Translations under genes and position numbers: made by a program
Part shown: positions 17,316 through 27,147 of the stretch, piece after piece
Numbering within the stretch: position 1 is the first letter of the stretch
How the letters are laid out: each line of letters begins with the position of its first letter
Notes under the pieces: model-generated
What the model saw: only the letters and a program-made list of their open reading frames with translations
What the model was told of the DNA's origin: nothing
The model's database searches: none
Assembly (NCBI RefSeq): GCF_003575975.1
Contig: NZ_QQXK01000017.1
Location: forward strand, 1-64,000
Direction: 5' to 3'
Source of the DNA: Galactobacter valiniphilus
GTDB taxonomy: Bacteria > Actinomycetota > Actinomycetes > Actinomycetales > Micrococcaceae
Length of the DNA stretch: 64,000 bases

Positions 17316-20300
17316 TCAGCGCCCGGTCAGCGACCAGGCGTCCTCGGACTCGCCGTCGTCGTCGCCGTCGTGCCACTCGGTGGCCTGCGGCAGCGCATCG
17401 AGGTCGCGCGCCACGAGGTCCACGCCGTCGTCCTCCTCGACGGGCTCCGCATGCGTCAGCGCGGCCTCGGCCGCGAGGGCGGCCACGGTCGCATCGATCG
17501 CGGAGGCGGCCGACGGCGCGGGGTCGCCCTTCATGGCGGCCAGGACGCCGGGGAGGTCCTCGGGCTTCACGAGCACGTCGCGGGCCTTGGAACCCTCGGA
17601 CGGGCCCACGACGCCGCGGGACTCCAGGAGGTCCATGAGACGGCCGGCCTTGGCGAAGCCGACGCGCAACTTGCGCTGCAGCATCGACGTGGAGCCGAAC
17701 TGGCTCGTGACGACCAGCTCGGTCGCCTGGAGCAGCAGCTCCAGATCGTCCCCGATGTCGTCGTCGATCTGCTTCTTGGGCGCCTCGGCGGCCACGTCCT
17801 CGCGGTAGTTGGCCTGCAGCTGCCCCTTGACGTGCTCCACGACGCGGTGGATCTCCGACTCGGTGACCCAGGCACCCTGCACGCGCATGGGCTTGGACTT
17901 GCCCATAGGCAGGAACAGGGCGTCGCCCTGGCCCAGCAGCTTCTCGGCGCCGGGCTGGTCCAGGACCACGCGGGAGTCGGTGACGGAGCTCGTCGCAAAC
18001 GCCATGCGCGAGGGCACGTTGGCCTTGATGAGGCCCGTGACGACGTCCACCGACGGGCGCTGAGTGGCAAGCACGAGGTGGATGCCGGCCGCACGAGCGA
18101 GCTGGGTGATGCGGACGATCGAGTCCTCGACGTCGCGCGGAGCGACCATCATGAGGTCGGCAAGCTCGTCCACGATGACCAGCAGGTACGGGTACGGCTT
18201 GATGACGCGCTGCGAACCGGCCGGCGGCACCACCTTGCCGGCGCGCACCGCCTTGTTGAAGTCGTCGATGTGCTTGAAGCCGAAGTACGCGAGGTCGTCG
18301 TAGCGGGTGTCCATCTCCTTCACGACCCACTGCAGCGCCTCGGCCGCCTTCTTGGGGTTCGTGATGATGGGCGTGATGAGGTGCGGGACGCCCTCGTACG
18401 CCGTGAGTTCCACGCGCTTGGGATCCACCATGACCATGCGGACCTGGTCCGGCGTGGCCCGCATGAGGATCGAGACGATCATCGAGTTCACGAACGAGGA
18501 CTTACCGGCACCCGTGGCACCGGCCACGAGCATGTGCGGCATCTTCGCGAGGTTCGCGACAACAAAGCCACCCTCGACGTCCTTGCCGACGCCCATGATC
18601 ATGGGGTGCTCATTCGACTTGGCGGGGCGCGAGCGCAGCACGTCGCCGAGTGCGACGACCTCCTTGTCGGCGTTCGGGATCTCGATGCCGATGGCGCTCT
18701 TGCCCGGGATGGGGCTCAGGATGCGCACATCCGAGGACGCCACGGCGTAGGAGATGTTCTTGGAGAGGTTCGTGACCTTCTCCACCTTGGTGCCGGGCGC
18801 GAGCTCGATCTCGTAGCGCGTGACCGTCGGGCCGCGGCTGAAGCCCGTCACCTGGGCGTCCACGTTGAACTCCGTCAGGGTGGCCTGCAGGGCCTCCACG
18901 ACGGCGTCGTTCGCCTCGGAGCGTTCCTTGGCCGGCGGGCCGGCGGGCAGGTACTCGTCCGGCGGGCGCGTGTAGACCACGTCGCCGGAGAGGATCAGCT
19001 GCTCGGAGCTGGGCGGGATGGGCGCCGGGGGCGCCTGGGTTTCAAGGCCCGACGGCGTGTGGTCCCCGACGCCGGGAGCGGCACCGGCCGCGAGGGAGGC
19101 GGCGGAGAGCACCTGGGTGGGCGCGGCGTCGGGCGCCGAGAAGTCGATGGCCTCCGTGGGGGGCTCGGCGATCTCGCCCGTGTACGGGTCGAAGACGACG
19201 TCGTCATCGACGCCCGCCTCGGGCGCGCCGTGGCCGGTGTGGTCGGTGCCGGCGCCGCCGTGCTGGTCCACGTCGTAGACGCCGGGCTCGTCCATGCCCA
19301 GCTGCTTGAGCAGCTTGGCGCGCTTCTTTTCCTCGCGCGTGGGGCGGCGAACCCCGGGCGGCGGGGTCGGCTCGGCGTGCGCCTCGGCGCCCATGATGCC
19401 GTCGAGATCCTCGACGACGGCACCCTCGTAGGCCTCGGCGCCGCTGCGATCGTTGAGCAATTCCTCCGAGGGAAGCTCCTCGTCCTTGCCGAAGATCTTG
19501 CGCTTGGTGCGCTTCTTGGGCGCGCCAGCGCCCTGCGCCCTGCGGTCCTCGTCGTAAAGGTAAGACTGGTCGTGACCGTTGCGATCGCCGTCGGGCACCT
19601 CGGAATGCGGGTGCTCCCCGACCACGAGGCGCTGCCACACGCCGCGCAGGCGGGCCGGCACCTTGGTGACCGGCGTGCCGGTCATGATCAGGAGCGAGAG
19701 CAGGGCGAGGACGACCAGGACGATCCACATGCCGGGGACCGAGATGACCTTGGAGAGCGGCGTGGCGACAAACCAGCCGAGGAAGCCGCCGCCGGCGAAC
19801 AGCTCGGCAAAGGGCCCATCCAGGGCTGGCTGGCCCGCGGCCAGTTGGCACATGCCGGATCCGGCCAGGAGGGCGACCCAGAGGCCGATCGTGATCCGGT
19901 TGTTCGTGCGGTGCTCGGCCGGATGCCTGAAGAGGCGGAAGGCCACAAAGATCAGGACGGCGGGCAGGGCGACGGCCATGAGGCCGAAGGTGCCGCCGAC
20001 GACGGCGTGGACGGCCTTGCCGAACCACCCGACGTCGCGCAGACCCCACCACTCGACGACGGCGATAAACACGGCCAGGAGCAGATAGGTCAGGCCCTTG
20101 CCGTCCCTGCGCTCCTCGGGGGCCGGGTGCCGGTCGGTGCCGAACTGACGCACGCCGGCGCCGATGACGGCACCGATGCCCGTCCAGACACGTTGGATGG
20201 CGCGCGCGATCCAGGGGAGCTCGAGCTCGCCCTGGGCGTCGAGCGCCTTGGTCTTGGGTGCGTCGGAGCGTTTCCGGGTGCCCTTGGTGGTGGCACCGGA

Positions 20301-20333
20301 ACGCTGCGATCCGGAGGAAGTGCGGGTCGCCAT
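17316..20333 (-). CDS. ftsK: DNA translocase FtsK/SpoIIIE
   Basis: A septum-located DNA pump (1005 aa) that clears and aligns chromosomes at division. The order is a short basic N-terminus, four hydrophobic membrane segments (residues about 50-210), a long acidic Pro-rich linker, the RecA-like motor with Walker A GATGAGKSS near residue 600 and Walker B LLVIVDELADLMM, and the C-terminal gamma winged helix (MLQRKLRVGFAKAGRLMDLLE) that reads KOPS sites. ATG at 20333 follows GGGGGC and gives the normal N-terminus; an upstream ATG ten codons earlier is less likely. After the gamma domain about 100 acidic residues extend the tail. It lies between rnj and pgsA. Confidence 0.97.
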   Translation of the reverse strand: MATRTSSGSQRSGATTKGTRKRSDAPKTKALDAQGELELPWIARAIQRVWTGIGAVIGAGVRQFGTDRHPAPEERRDGKGLTYLLLAVFIAVVEWWGLRDVGWFGKAVHAVVGGTFGLMAVALPAVLIFVAFRLFRHPAEHRTNNRITIGLWVALLAGSGMCQLAAGQPALDGPFAELFAGGGFLGWFVATPLSKVISVPGMWIVLVVLALLSLLIMTGTPVTKVPARLRGVWQRLVVGEHPHSEVPDGDRNGHDQSYLYDEDRRAQGAGAPKKRTKRKIFGKDEELPSEELLNDRSGAEAYEGAVVEDLDGIMGAEAHAEPTPPPGVRRPTREEKKRAKLLKQLGMDEPGVYDVDQHGGAGTDHTGHGAPEAGVDDDVVFDPYTGEIAEPPTEAIDFSAPDAAPTQVLSAASLAAGAAPGVGDHTPSGLETQAPPAPIPPSSEQLILSGDVVYTRPPDEYLPAGPPAKERSEANDAVVEALQATLTEFNVDAQVTGFSRGPTVTRYEIELAPGTKVEKVTNLSKNISYAVASSDVRILSPIPGKSAIGIEIPNADKEVVALGDVLRSRPAKSNEHPMIMGVGKDVEGGFVVANLAKMPHMLVAGATGAGKSSFVNSMIVSILMRATPDQVRMVMVDPKRVELTAYEGVPHLITPIITNPKKAAEALQWVVKEMDTRYDDLAYFGFKHIDDFNKAVRAGKVVPPAGSQRVIKPYPYLLVIVDELADLMMVAPRDVEDSIVRITQLARAAGIHLVLATQRPSVDVVTGLIKANVPSRMAFATSSVTDSRVVLDQPGAEKLLGQGDALFLPMGKSKPMRVQGAWVTESEIHRVVEHVKGQLQANYREDVAAEAPKKQIDDDIGDDLELLLQATELVVTSQFGSTSMLQRKLRVGFAKAGRLMDLLESRGVVGPSEGSKARDVLVKPEDLPGVLAAMKGDPAPSAASAIDATVAALAAEAALTHAEPVEEDDGVDLVARDLDALPQATEWHDGDDDGESEDAWSLTGR

Positions 20334-20348
20334 AGCCCCCAGGGTACG

Positions 20349-20388
20349 CCGAAGGGGCCCCAACCTCTCGGATTTGGGGCCCCTTCGG
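20349..20388 (-). terminator. Strong hairpin after rnj
   Basis: CCGAAGGGGCCCCAA at 20349-20363 pairs perfectly with TTGGGGCCCCTTCGG at 20374-20388 (15 bp, ten-base loop), 33 bases after the rnj stop and just before ftsK. Confidence 0.85.
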
Positions 20389-20420
20389 GCGTCTGCGTGC
20401 TCGGGGCTCGCTCGCGAGGA

Positions 20421-22130
20421 TCAGACCTCGACGACGACCGGCACGATCATGGGACGGCGGCGCAGCTTGCGGCCGGCCCAGGAGCCGACGACGCGGCGGA
20501 TGACCTGCTGCAGCTGGTGGGTGGTGTGACCCTTGTTGTCGCGCACGGCCTCCTCGAGGGCCTGGGCGATCTTGGGCTTGACCTCCTCGAAGGCACGATC
20601 CGTCTCGGCGACGCCGCGGGCCAGGATGTCCGGGCCCGTGACGATCTTGCCGGTCTGACGGTTCACGGCGCAGACCACGGAGATGAAGCCCTCTTCGGCC
20701 AGCACGCGGCGGTCCTTGAGGTCTTCGTCGGTGACGAGGCCCACCTTGGAGCCGTCGACGTAGACGTAGCCGATGTCGATCTGGCCGACAATCTTGGCGA
20801 CGCCGCCCTTCAGATCGACGACGGTGCCGTCGTCGCACATCATCAGGTTCTTCACCGGGACGCCGGTCTGGTGCGCCAGCTTGGCCGCGGCCAGCTGGTG
20901 GCGGGTCTCGCCGTGCACCGGCATGACGTTCTTGGGCTTGATGATGTTGTAGCAGTACAGCAGCTCGCCGGCGGACGCGTGGCCGGAGACATGCACGCGG
21001 GCGGTGCCCTTGTGAATCACGTCGACGCCCAGGTACATCAGCGAGTTGATGATGCGGAACACCGAGTTCTCGTTGCCCGGGATCAGCGAGCTGGCCAGGA
21101 TGACGGTGTCGCCCTGGTTCAGCTTGATGCGGTGATCGCCGTTGGCCATGCGGGACAGGGCGGCCATGGGCTCGCCCTGGGAGCCGGTGCACATGAGGAC
21201 CACGCGGTCATCGGCCAGCTTCTCGACGTCCTTGAGGTCCACGAGGATGCCCTCGGGAACGTGCAGGTAGCCCAGCTTCTCGGCGATGGACATGTTGCGG
21301 ACCATGGAGCGACCCACGAGGGCCACCTTGCGGCGGTGCTTCGCTGCGGCGTCGATCACCTGCTGCACGCGGTGCACGTGCGAGGAGAAGGAGGCCACGA
21401 TGATGCGCTGCTTGGCGGCGGCGAACTTCTGCTCCAGGACGGGGCCGATCTCGCGCTCCGTGGCGGTGAAGCCGGGAACGTCGGCGTTCGTGGAGTCGGG
21501 CAGGAACAGGTCCACGCCCTCCTCACCGAAGCGCGCGAAGGCGCGCAGATCGGTGATGCGACCGTCCAGCGGCAGCTGGTCCATCTTGAAGTCGCCCGTG
21601 TGCAGGACGTTGCCTGCCACGGTGCGGATCATGACGGCCAGGGCGTCCGGGATCGAGTGGTTCACGGCCGTGAACTCGCACGAGAACGGGCCGAGCTGCT
21701 CGGTCTGACCCTCCTTGACCGTGAGGGTCAGGGGGCGGATGCGGTGCTCCTGGAGCTTGGCCTCGATGAGGGCAAGCGTCAGCTGGGAACCGATCAGGGG
21801 GATGTCCTGCTTCAGGCGAAGCAGGTACGGAACGGCGCCGATGTGGTCCTCGTGGCCGTGCGTGAGCACGACGCCGATGACGTCATCGAGACGGTCCTTG
21901 ATGTGCCCCATGTCGGGCAGGATCAGGTCGACGCCCGGCTGCTCTTCCTCGGGGAAGAGCACACCGCAATCGACGATCAGCAGCTTGCCGTCCAGTTCGT
22001 AGACGGTCATGTTGCGGCCGACCTCGCCGAGGCCACCCAGGGCCACGATGCGCAGCGTGCCCGGGCGGAGCTTCGGCGGGTTCGCGACGCTTCGATTCGA
22101 ATCGAAGGTCACGGTATCGGAGGAAGTCAT
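20421..22130 (-). CDS. rnj: Ribonuclease J
   Basis: A metallo-beta-lactamase/beta-CASP ribonuclease (569 aa) with 5' exonuclease and endonuclease activity in mRNA decay and rRNA maturation. Signatures are GGLGEVGRNM, the metal site HGHEDHIGA, a metal-ligand LHTGDFKMD, and VSGHASAGE in the beta-CASP part. ATG at 22130 has AGAGGTGA upstream and gives MTSSDTVTFDS. An 18-bp perfect palindrome lies inside the first codons. dapA lies 19 bases upstream in the same direction, so dapA-rnj are probably one operon, as in many actinobacteria (Rv2753c-Rv2752c). Confidence 0.96.
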   Translation of the reverse strand: MTSSDTVTFDSNRSVANPPKLRPGTLRIVALGGLGEVGRNMTVYELDGKLLIVDCGVLFPEEEQPGVDLILPDMGHIKDRLDDVIGVVLTHGHEDHIGAVPYLLRLKQDIPLIGSQLTLALIEAKLQEHRIRPLTLTVKEGQTEQLGPFSCEFTAVNHSIPDALAVMIRTVAGNVLHTGDFKMDQLPLDGRITDLRAFARFGEEGVDLFLPDSTNADVPGFTATEREIGPVLEQKFAAAKQRIIVASFSSHVHRVQQVIDAAAKHRRKVALVGRSMVRNMSIAEKLGYLHVPEGILVDLKDVEKLADDRVVLMCTGSQGEPMAALSRMANGDHRIKLNQGDTVILASSLIPGNENSVFRIINSLMYLGVDVIHKGTARVHVSGHASAGELLYCYNIIKPKNVMPVHGETRHQLAAAKLAHQTGVPVKNLMMCDDGTVVDLKGGVAKIVGQIDIGYVYVDGSKVGLVTDEDLKDRRVLAEEGFISVVCAVNRQTGKIVTGPDILARGVAETDRAFEEVKPKIAQALEEAVRDNKGHTTHQLQQVIRRVVGSWAGRKLRRRPMIVPVVVEV

Positions 22131-22149
22131 GCTGTGGGATTCACCTCTT

Positions 22150-23052
22150 CTAGATCTCCCATCCGGCCTCCGCGAGGTCGGCCTTGACGGGGTTGAGTTC
22201 CTCGGCGGTCGGCTGCACGAGCGGCAGGCGCACCACGGAGTTCGGCAGAACTGACTGCCAATGAAGTACTTGCTTGGCGGCGATGGCACCCTGAATGTGG
22301 GTCATCAGCGCGCGCTGGACGGGGTCCAGCTCAAAGTGGAGGCGGCGAGCGGTCTCGAAGTCGCCCGCGAGGGCGGCGTCGACCAGCGCGCGGTACTGCG
22401 GGGCGGCCACGTGGGCGGTCACGGAGACGACACCCTTGCCGCCGATCGCCATGAGCGGCAGCGTCATGCCGTCGTCGCCCGAGTAGACGTCGAGGTCGGT
22501 GCGGGCGATGACCTTGGTGGTCTCCAGCAGGTTGCCCTTGGCGTCCTTGAGCGCGATGATCCGCTCGTGCTGAGACAGCGCGACGATCGTGTCCGTCTCC
22601 ATGGGGATGCCGGTGCGGCCCGGGATGTCGTAGAGCATCACGGGAACGTCGGTGGCGTCGGCGATGGCCTCGATGTGGGCACGCACGCCAGCCTGGGAGG
22701 GCTTGTTGTAGTACGGGGTGACGAGCAGGATGCCGTCGACGCCCACCTCCTGCGCGCGGCGCGAGAGGTTGATCGAGTGGGCCGTGTCGTTGGTTCCGGT
22801 GCCGGCGATGATGGCGGCGCGGTCCCCCACGGCCTCCATGACGGCCTTGAACATGGCGACGTTCTCGTCGTCCGTCAGGGTGGGGGTCTCGCCGGTGGTG
22901 CCGGTGACCACGAGGCCGTCGTTGCCGCCGTCGACCAGGTGAGCGGCCAACTTCTGCGCGGCGTCCAGATCCACCGCCCCTTCGTCGGTGAACGGGGTGA
23001 CCATAGCGGTCAACAGCGTGCCGAAACGGGGCTTGGTGGAGTGAGCGACCAT
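22150..23052 (-). CDS. dapA: 4-hydroxy-tetrahydrodipicolinate synthase
   Basis: Condenses pyruvate with aspartate semialdehyde at the start of the lysine/diaminopimelate branch. The protein (300 aa) is the normal length. It shows the TGTTGETPTLT phosphate-type loop, the catalytic-triad Tyr in LLVTPYYNKPSQ, and the Schiff-base Lys in ERIIALKDAKGN. ATG at 23052 is the only start that keeps the TIM barrel intact; the ribosome site is weak. The gene lies between a small membrane protein and rnj, with gaps of 10 and 19 bases, and dapB is two genes upstream, so the cluster unites two successive steps of the pathway. Confidence 0.96.
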   Translation of the reverse strand: MVAHSTKPRFGTLLTAMVTPFTDEGAVDLDAAQKLAAHLVDGGNDGLVVTGTTGETPTLTDDENVAMFKAVMEAVGDRAAIIAGTGTNDTAHSINLSRRAQEVGVDGILLVTPYYNKPSQAGVRAHIEAIADATDVPVMLYDIPGRTGIPMETDTIVALSQHERIIALKDAKGNLLETTKVIARTDLDVYSGDDGMTLPLMAIGGKGVVSVTAHVAAPQYRALVDAALAGDFETARRLHFELDPVQRALMTHIQGAIAAKQVLHWQSVLPNSVVRLPLVQPTAEELNPVKADLAEAGWEI

Positions 23053-23062
23053 GACTTACAGG

Positions 23063-23530
23063 TTACCTGGTTCCCGAGGCGCTTTCCTCTTTGCGCAGCT
23101 TCATGGCGTGCTTCATGCTCTCGCGGGCCCGCTTGCGGTCCCCGGAGGCGTCGTAGGCCAGGGCCAGCCGATGCCAGGACTGCCAGCGATCCGGCTGCGC
23201 CTCGGCCTCTTCCTTGTACTGCACGAAGTCTGCGTCTGCGGCCTCGCGGACGATGCGGCCGGAGGGAAGACGCGGCAGATCATCGACGGGAAGCAGGTTC
23301 TGCTCCTCGAGTTCCTTGGCCATGGCCTCGGTCGTCGCGCCGAAGCTGATTTCCCGCAGGAGGATCCACACACCGATGAGGGGCAGGCCCAGGACGACGA
23401 CGCCCATCACCACGGCGAGCGGCGTGCCGGACACGATGAGGCGCCACGCGGACTGGAAGCTCGCGAAGAGGTAGATCGCGTAGATCGCCAGAACGATGAT
23501 GGTCCAGTACTTCGGCTTCATGAACTTCAC
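23063..23530 (-). CDS. Two-helix membrane protein with a TPR-like C-terminus
   Basis: A protein of 155 aa with two hydrophobic segments (YWTIIVLAIYAIYLFASF and VVMGVVVLGLPLIGVWILL). A C-terminal helical pair follows, in which WQSWHRLALAYDASGDRKRARESM fits a single tetratricopeptide-like repeat. It is a conserved-looking actinobacterial protein between dapB and dapA, function unknown. The start is GTG 23530, which overlaps the dapB stop (GTGA) and has GGAG upstream; an ATG three codons later is possible. Context suggests co-expression with lysine/peptidoglycan precursor genes but says nothing about mechanism. Confidence 0.85.
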   Translation of the reverse strand: MKFMKPKYWTIIVLAIYAIYLFASFQSAWRLIVSGTPLAVVMGVVVLGLPLIGVWILLREISFGATTEAMAKELEEQNLLPVDDLPRLPSGRIVREAADADFVQYKEEAEAQPDRWQSWHRLALAYDASGDRKRARESMKHAMKLRKEESASGTR

Positions 23531-24285
23531 TGCCCGAGCTCCAGGTATCCGTCGAGGCCGTGCGTCAGGCCGGGGTGGTTGGCGGCCTCGCGCAGGCCGA
23601 GCAGGACGCCCGGCATGAAGGAGACGCGATCGTACGAGTCGTGGCGGATGGTGAGCTGCTCGCCTTCGCCGCCCAGCAGCACCTCCTGGTGGGCCACGAG
23701 GCCGCGCAGGCGGACGGCGTGCACGTGCACGCCGTCGACCACGGCACCGCGGGCGCCATCGGGGTCCGACGTCGTGGCGTCCGGGGAGGCGGGAACGCCG
23801 GCCTCGCGGCGGGCGGCGCCGATCAGCTCGGCGGTGCGCACGGCGGTGCCGGAGGGGGCATCCACCTTGTTCGGGTGGTGCAGCTCGACGATTTCGACGG
23901 ACTCGAAGTACTTGGCGGCGCGGGCCGCGAAGGCGGTGGCGAGCACGGAGCCGAGCGCGAAGTTCGGGGCGATGAGCACGCCCACCTCGGGGTGCTGGGC
24001 CAGCTCGGCGCGCAAGCGCTCCAGCTTCGCCTCGTCCCAGCCGGTGGTGCCGACGACGGCATGCAGGCCGTTGCGCACCGCGAAGAGGACGTTCTCCTCG
24101 GACTGGTCGGGGACCGTGAGGTCGACGACGTGGGTGGCACCCGCATCGAGGATCGCCTGGAGATCGTCGCCTCGGCCCAGCTGGGCGACGAGGTTGAGGT
24201 CGGGGGCATCTGACACGGCCTTGACGGCGGCGGCGCCCATGCGCCCGCGGGCGCCCAGGATCGCGACGTTGATGGGGGTGCTCAT
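23527..24285 (-). CDS. dapB: 4-hydroxy-tetrahydrodipicolinate reductase
   Basis: Reduces the dapA product with NAD(P)H in the diaminopimelate pathway. The protein (252 aa) has the nucleotide-binding GARGRMG near residue 11, VVDLTVPD, VVGTTGW and the catalytic ELHHPNKVDAPSGTA block. The GHDSYDR-type end motif is present as IRHDSYDR. ATG at 24285 is chosen (MSTPINVAI); a TTG three codons upstream is an alternative. The stop overlaps the next gene's start. It lies 11 bases after a possible small gene and may be transcribed with it or from a promoter inside it. Confidence 0.96.
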   Translation of the reverse strand: MSTPINVAILGARGRMGAAAVKAVSDAPDLNLVAQLGRGDDLQAILDAGATHVVDLTVPDQSEENVLFAVRNGLHAVVGTTGWDEAKLERLRAELAQHPEVGVLIAPNFALGSVLATAFAARAAKYFESVEIVELHHPNKVDAPSGTAVRTAELIGAARREAGVPASPDATTSDPDGARGAVVDGVHVHAVRLRGLVAHQEVLLGGEGEQLTIRHDSYDRVSFMPGVLLGLREAANHPGLTHGLDGYLELGQ

Positions 24286-24296
24286 GGTGCTCAAGT

Positions 24297-24490
24297 CTAG
24301 TGGCGCTGGGCGGTCGGGCCCGCCAGCGGGTCGTGGGGAGACGTGGTGACCCCGACTTGCCCCCCCGCCGAGGCAGCGGCAGCCGCGGCGCCCCAGGCGG
24401 ACACGGCGCCCGCGACGGCAGCGGCAGTCGCGGAAGCCACCAATCGAGTGCGCTCCCCGCGGAAGTCCCAGCTCGGGACGGGGCCACGCT

Positions 24491-24494
<4 letters not shown>
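24297..24494 (-). CDS. Possible small protein with one hydrophobic segment
   Basis: A 65-aa open frame. The ATG at 24494 overlaps the stop of the DUF222/HNH gene (ATGA), which is the local pattern for real coupled genes. The protein starts MKRGPVPSW, has an Ala/Val-rich hydrophobic stretch (LVASATAAAVAGAVSAWG) and a short polar tail, so it could be a secreted or membrane-attached peptide. There is no recognisable family. Ala-rich frames arise easily in GC-rich DNA, so this may be noncoding. Confidence 0.35.
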
Positions 24495-26209
<1,715 letters not shown>

Positions 26210-26276
26210 CCCGCTCACCGCCCCAGGTCTGACACCCGAAACCCCCGTTCCGGGTCATGGTTCATTCTAGCGAGAA

Positions 26277-26292
26277 TCGAACATAGATTCGA
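26277..26292 (-). promoter_or_regulatory. SOS (LexA) box upstream of the DUF222/HNH gene
   Basis: TCGAACATAGATTCGA, one mismatch from TCGAAC-N4-GTTCGA, lies 68 bases before the ATG. LexA control of 13E12 proteins is known in M. tuberculosis. Confidence 0.75.
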
Positions 26293-26317
26293 TGGTTTGA
26301 TGCAGGATACTTCAATT

Positions 26318-26326
26318 TGTGGATAA
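26318..26326 (-). promoter_or_regulatory. DnaA-box match upstream of the DUF222/HNH gene
   Basis: On the minus strand TTATCCACA is an exact match to the consensus DnaA box, about 25 bases upstream of the SOS box. A single site may be chance. Confidence 0.35.
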
Positions 26327-26380
26327 ATGCGGGCTGTGAGGGAAACGGCACGCCCAACCGAGCAGGCGCCGAAAAACGGT

Positions 26381-26408
26381 GAGGCCCCGGGGATCACCCC
26401 GGGGCCTC
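26381..26408 (-). terminator. Rho-independent terminator of luxS
   Basis: GAGGCCCCGGGG and CCCCGGGGCCTC form a perfect 12-bp stem with an ATCA/TGAT loop. On the minus strand it is followed within a few bases by TTTTT. It lies about 60 bases after the luxS stop. Confidence 0.9.
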
Positions 26409-26466
26409 GAACCGATCGCACCCACCGCGCCGAACGCGTCGCGCGCGGTCTACACGATCAAGATCC

Positions 26467-26958
26467 TCAGATCACCTTGCGCTCGAACGCATCAACGGAG
26501 ATCCCCTCGCCCAGGATCTGCGCGCTCCACTCCTTGGCCGAGTGCAGCGAGTGGTCCTTGTAGTTGCCGCAGGAGAACGCCGTCGTCCCCGGCACGTCCT
26601 CCCACGTCACGTCCTCGGCGATCTCGGCGAGCGAGGCCTTCACGGCCGCTGCAACGTCCTCCACGGACGGCTCGCCCCACGTGATGAGGTGGAATCCGGT
26701 GCGGCAGCCGAACGGCGAGCAATCGATCACGCCGTCCAGTCGCGTGCGCAGCAGCCCGGCGAGCAGGTGCTCGATCGTGTGCAGCCCGCCCGTCTCGATC
26801 GAGTCGTGGTTCGGCTGCACGAGGCGCACGTCGAAGTTCGAAATCACGCCACCCTGCGGCCCGTGCTCCACGGCGATGAGGCGCACGTACGGCGCCTTCA
26901 CCGCGGTGTGATCCAGCGTGAAGCTCTCGACCTCTGCCATATCGACCTTCTCGGCCAT
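26467..26958 (-). CDS. luxS: S-ribosylhomocysteine lyase
   Basis: Cleaves S-ribosylhomocysteine to homocysteine and the autoinducer-2 precursor DPD in the activated methyl cycle. The protein (163 aa) has the metal-binding HTIEH at residues 60-64 and a later CGNYKDH segment with the third metal ligand, plus [11 protein letters not shown] near the active site. Length is normal. ATG at 26958 is preceded by GAGGCGAG; the upstream in-frame ATG is unlikely. It appears monocistronic with its own terminator. The nucleosidase that makes its substrate is not in this window, so whether the role is methyl recycling only or also signalling cannot be said. Confidence 0.96.
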   Translation of the reverse strand: MAEKVDMAEVESFTLDHTAVKAPYVRLIAVEHGPQGGVISNFDVRLVQPNHDSIETGGLHTIEHLLAGLLRTRLDGVIDCSPFGCRTGFHLITWGEPSVEDVAAAVKASLAEIAEDVTWEDVPGTTAFSCGNYKDHSLHSAKEWSAQILGEGISVDAFERKVI

Positions 26959-27117
26959 GATGTCTCGCCTCTTCTCAAAGAATGTGAACATGCCCGACGG
27001 CGCGGGGGCGCCAGGGCGTCTTCCTCCAGGCTAGTGCCGGGAGCCACCGGGCGGGAACCGCCCGTCGCACGACGACGCATGGGCGCCTCTGACCCGACGC
27101 CGCCGGTCGGGCGCCTG

Positions 27118-27147
27118 GTCACCAGGGTTCAAGTCACCAGGGTTCAA
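27118..27147. repeat. 15-bp tandem duplication at a gene end
   Basis: GTCACCAGGGTTCAA occurs twice back to back. The first stop codon of the minus-strand gene lies within it, and the second copy repeats the same end. Confidence 0.9.

Noticed and set aside
22090-22107. Palindrome in rnj as a LexA box
   Set aside because: It has TCGA elements but not the TCGAAC-N4-GTTCGA spacing; kept only as a low-interest palindrome.
17286-22187. A very long open frame on the plus strand opposite ftsK and rnj
   Set aside because: It is a by-product of GC-rich third positions in the minus-strand genes; the translation is low complexity (Gly, Val, His, Asp rich) with no domain.
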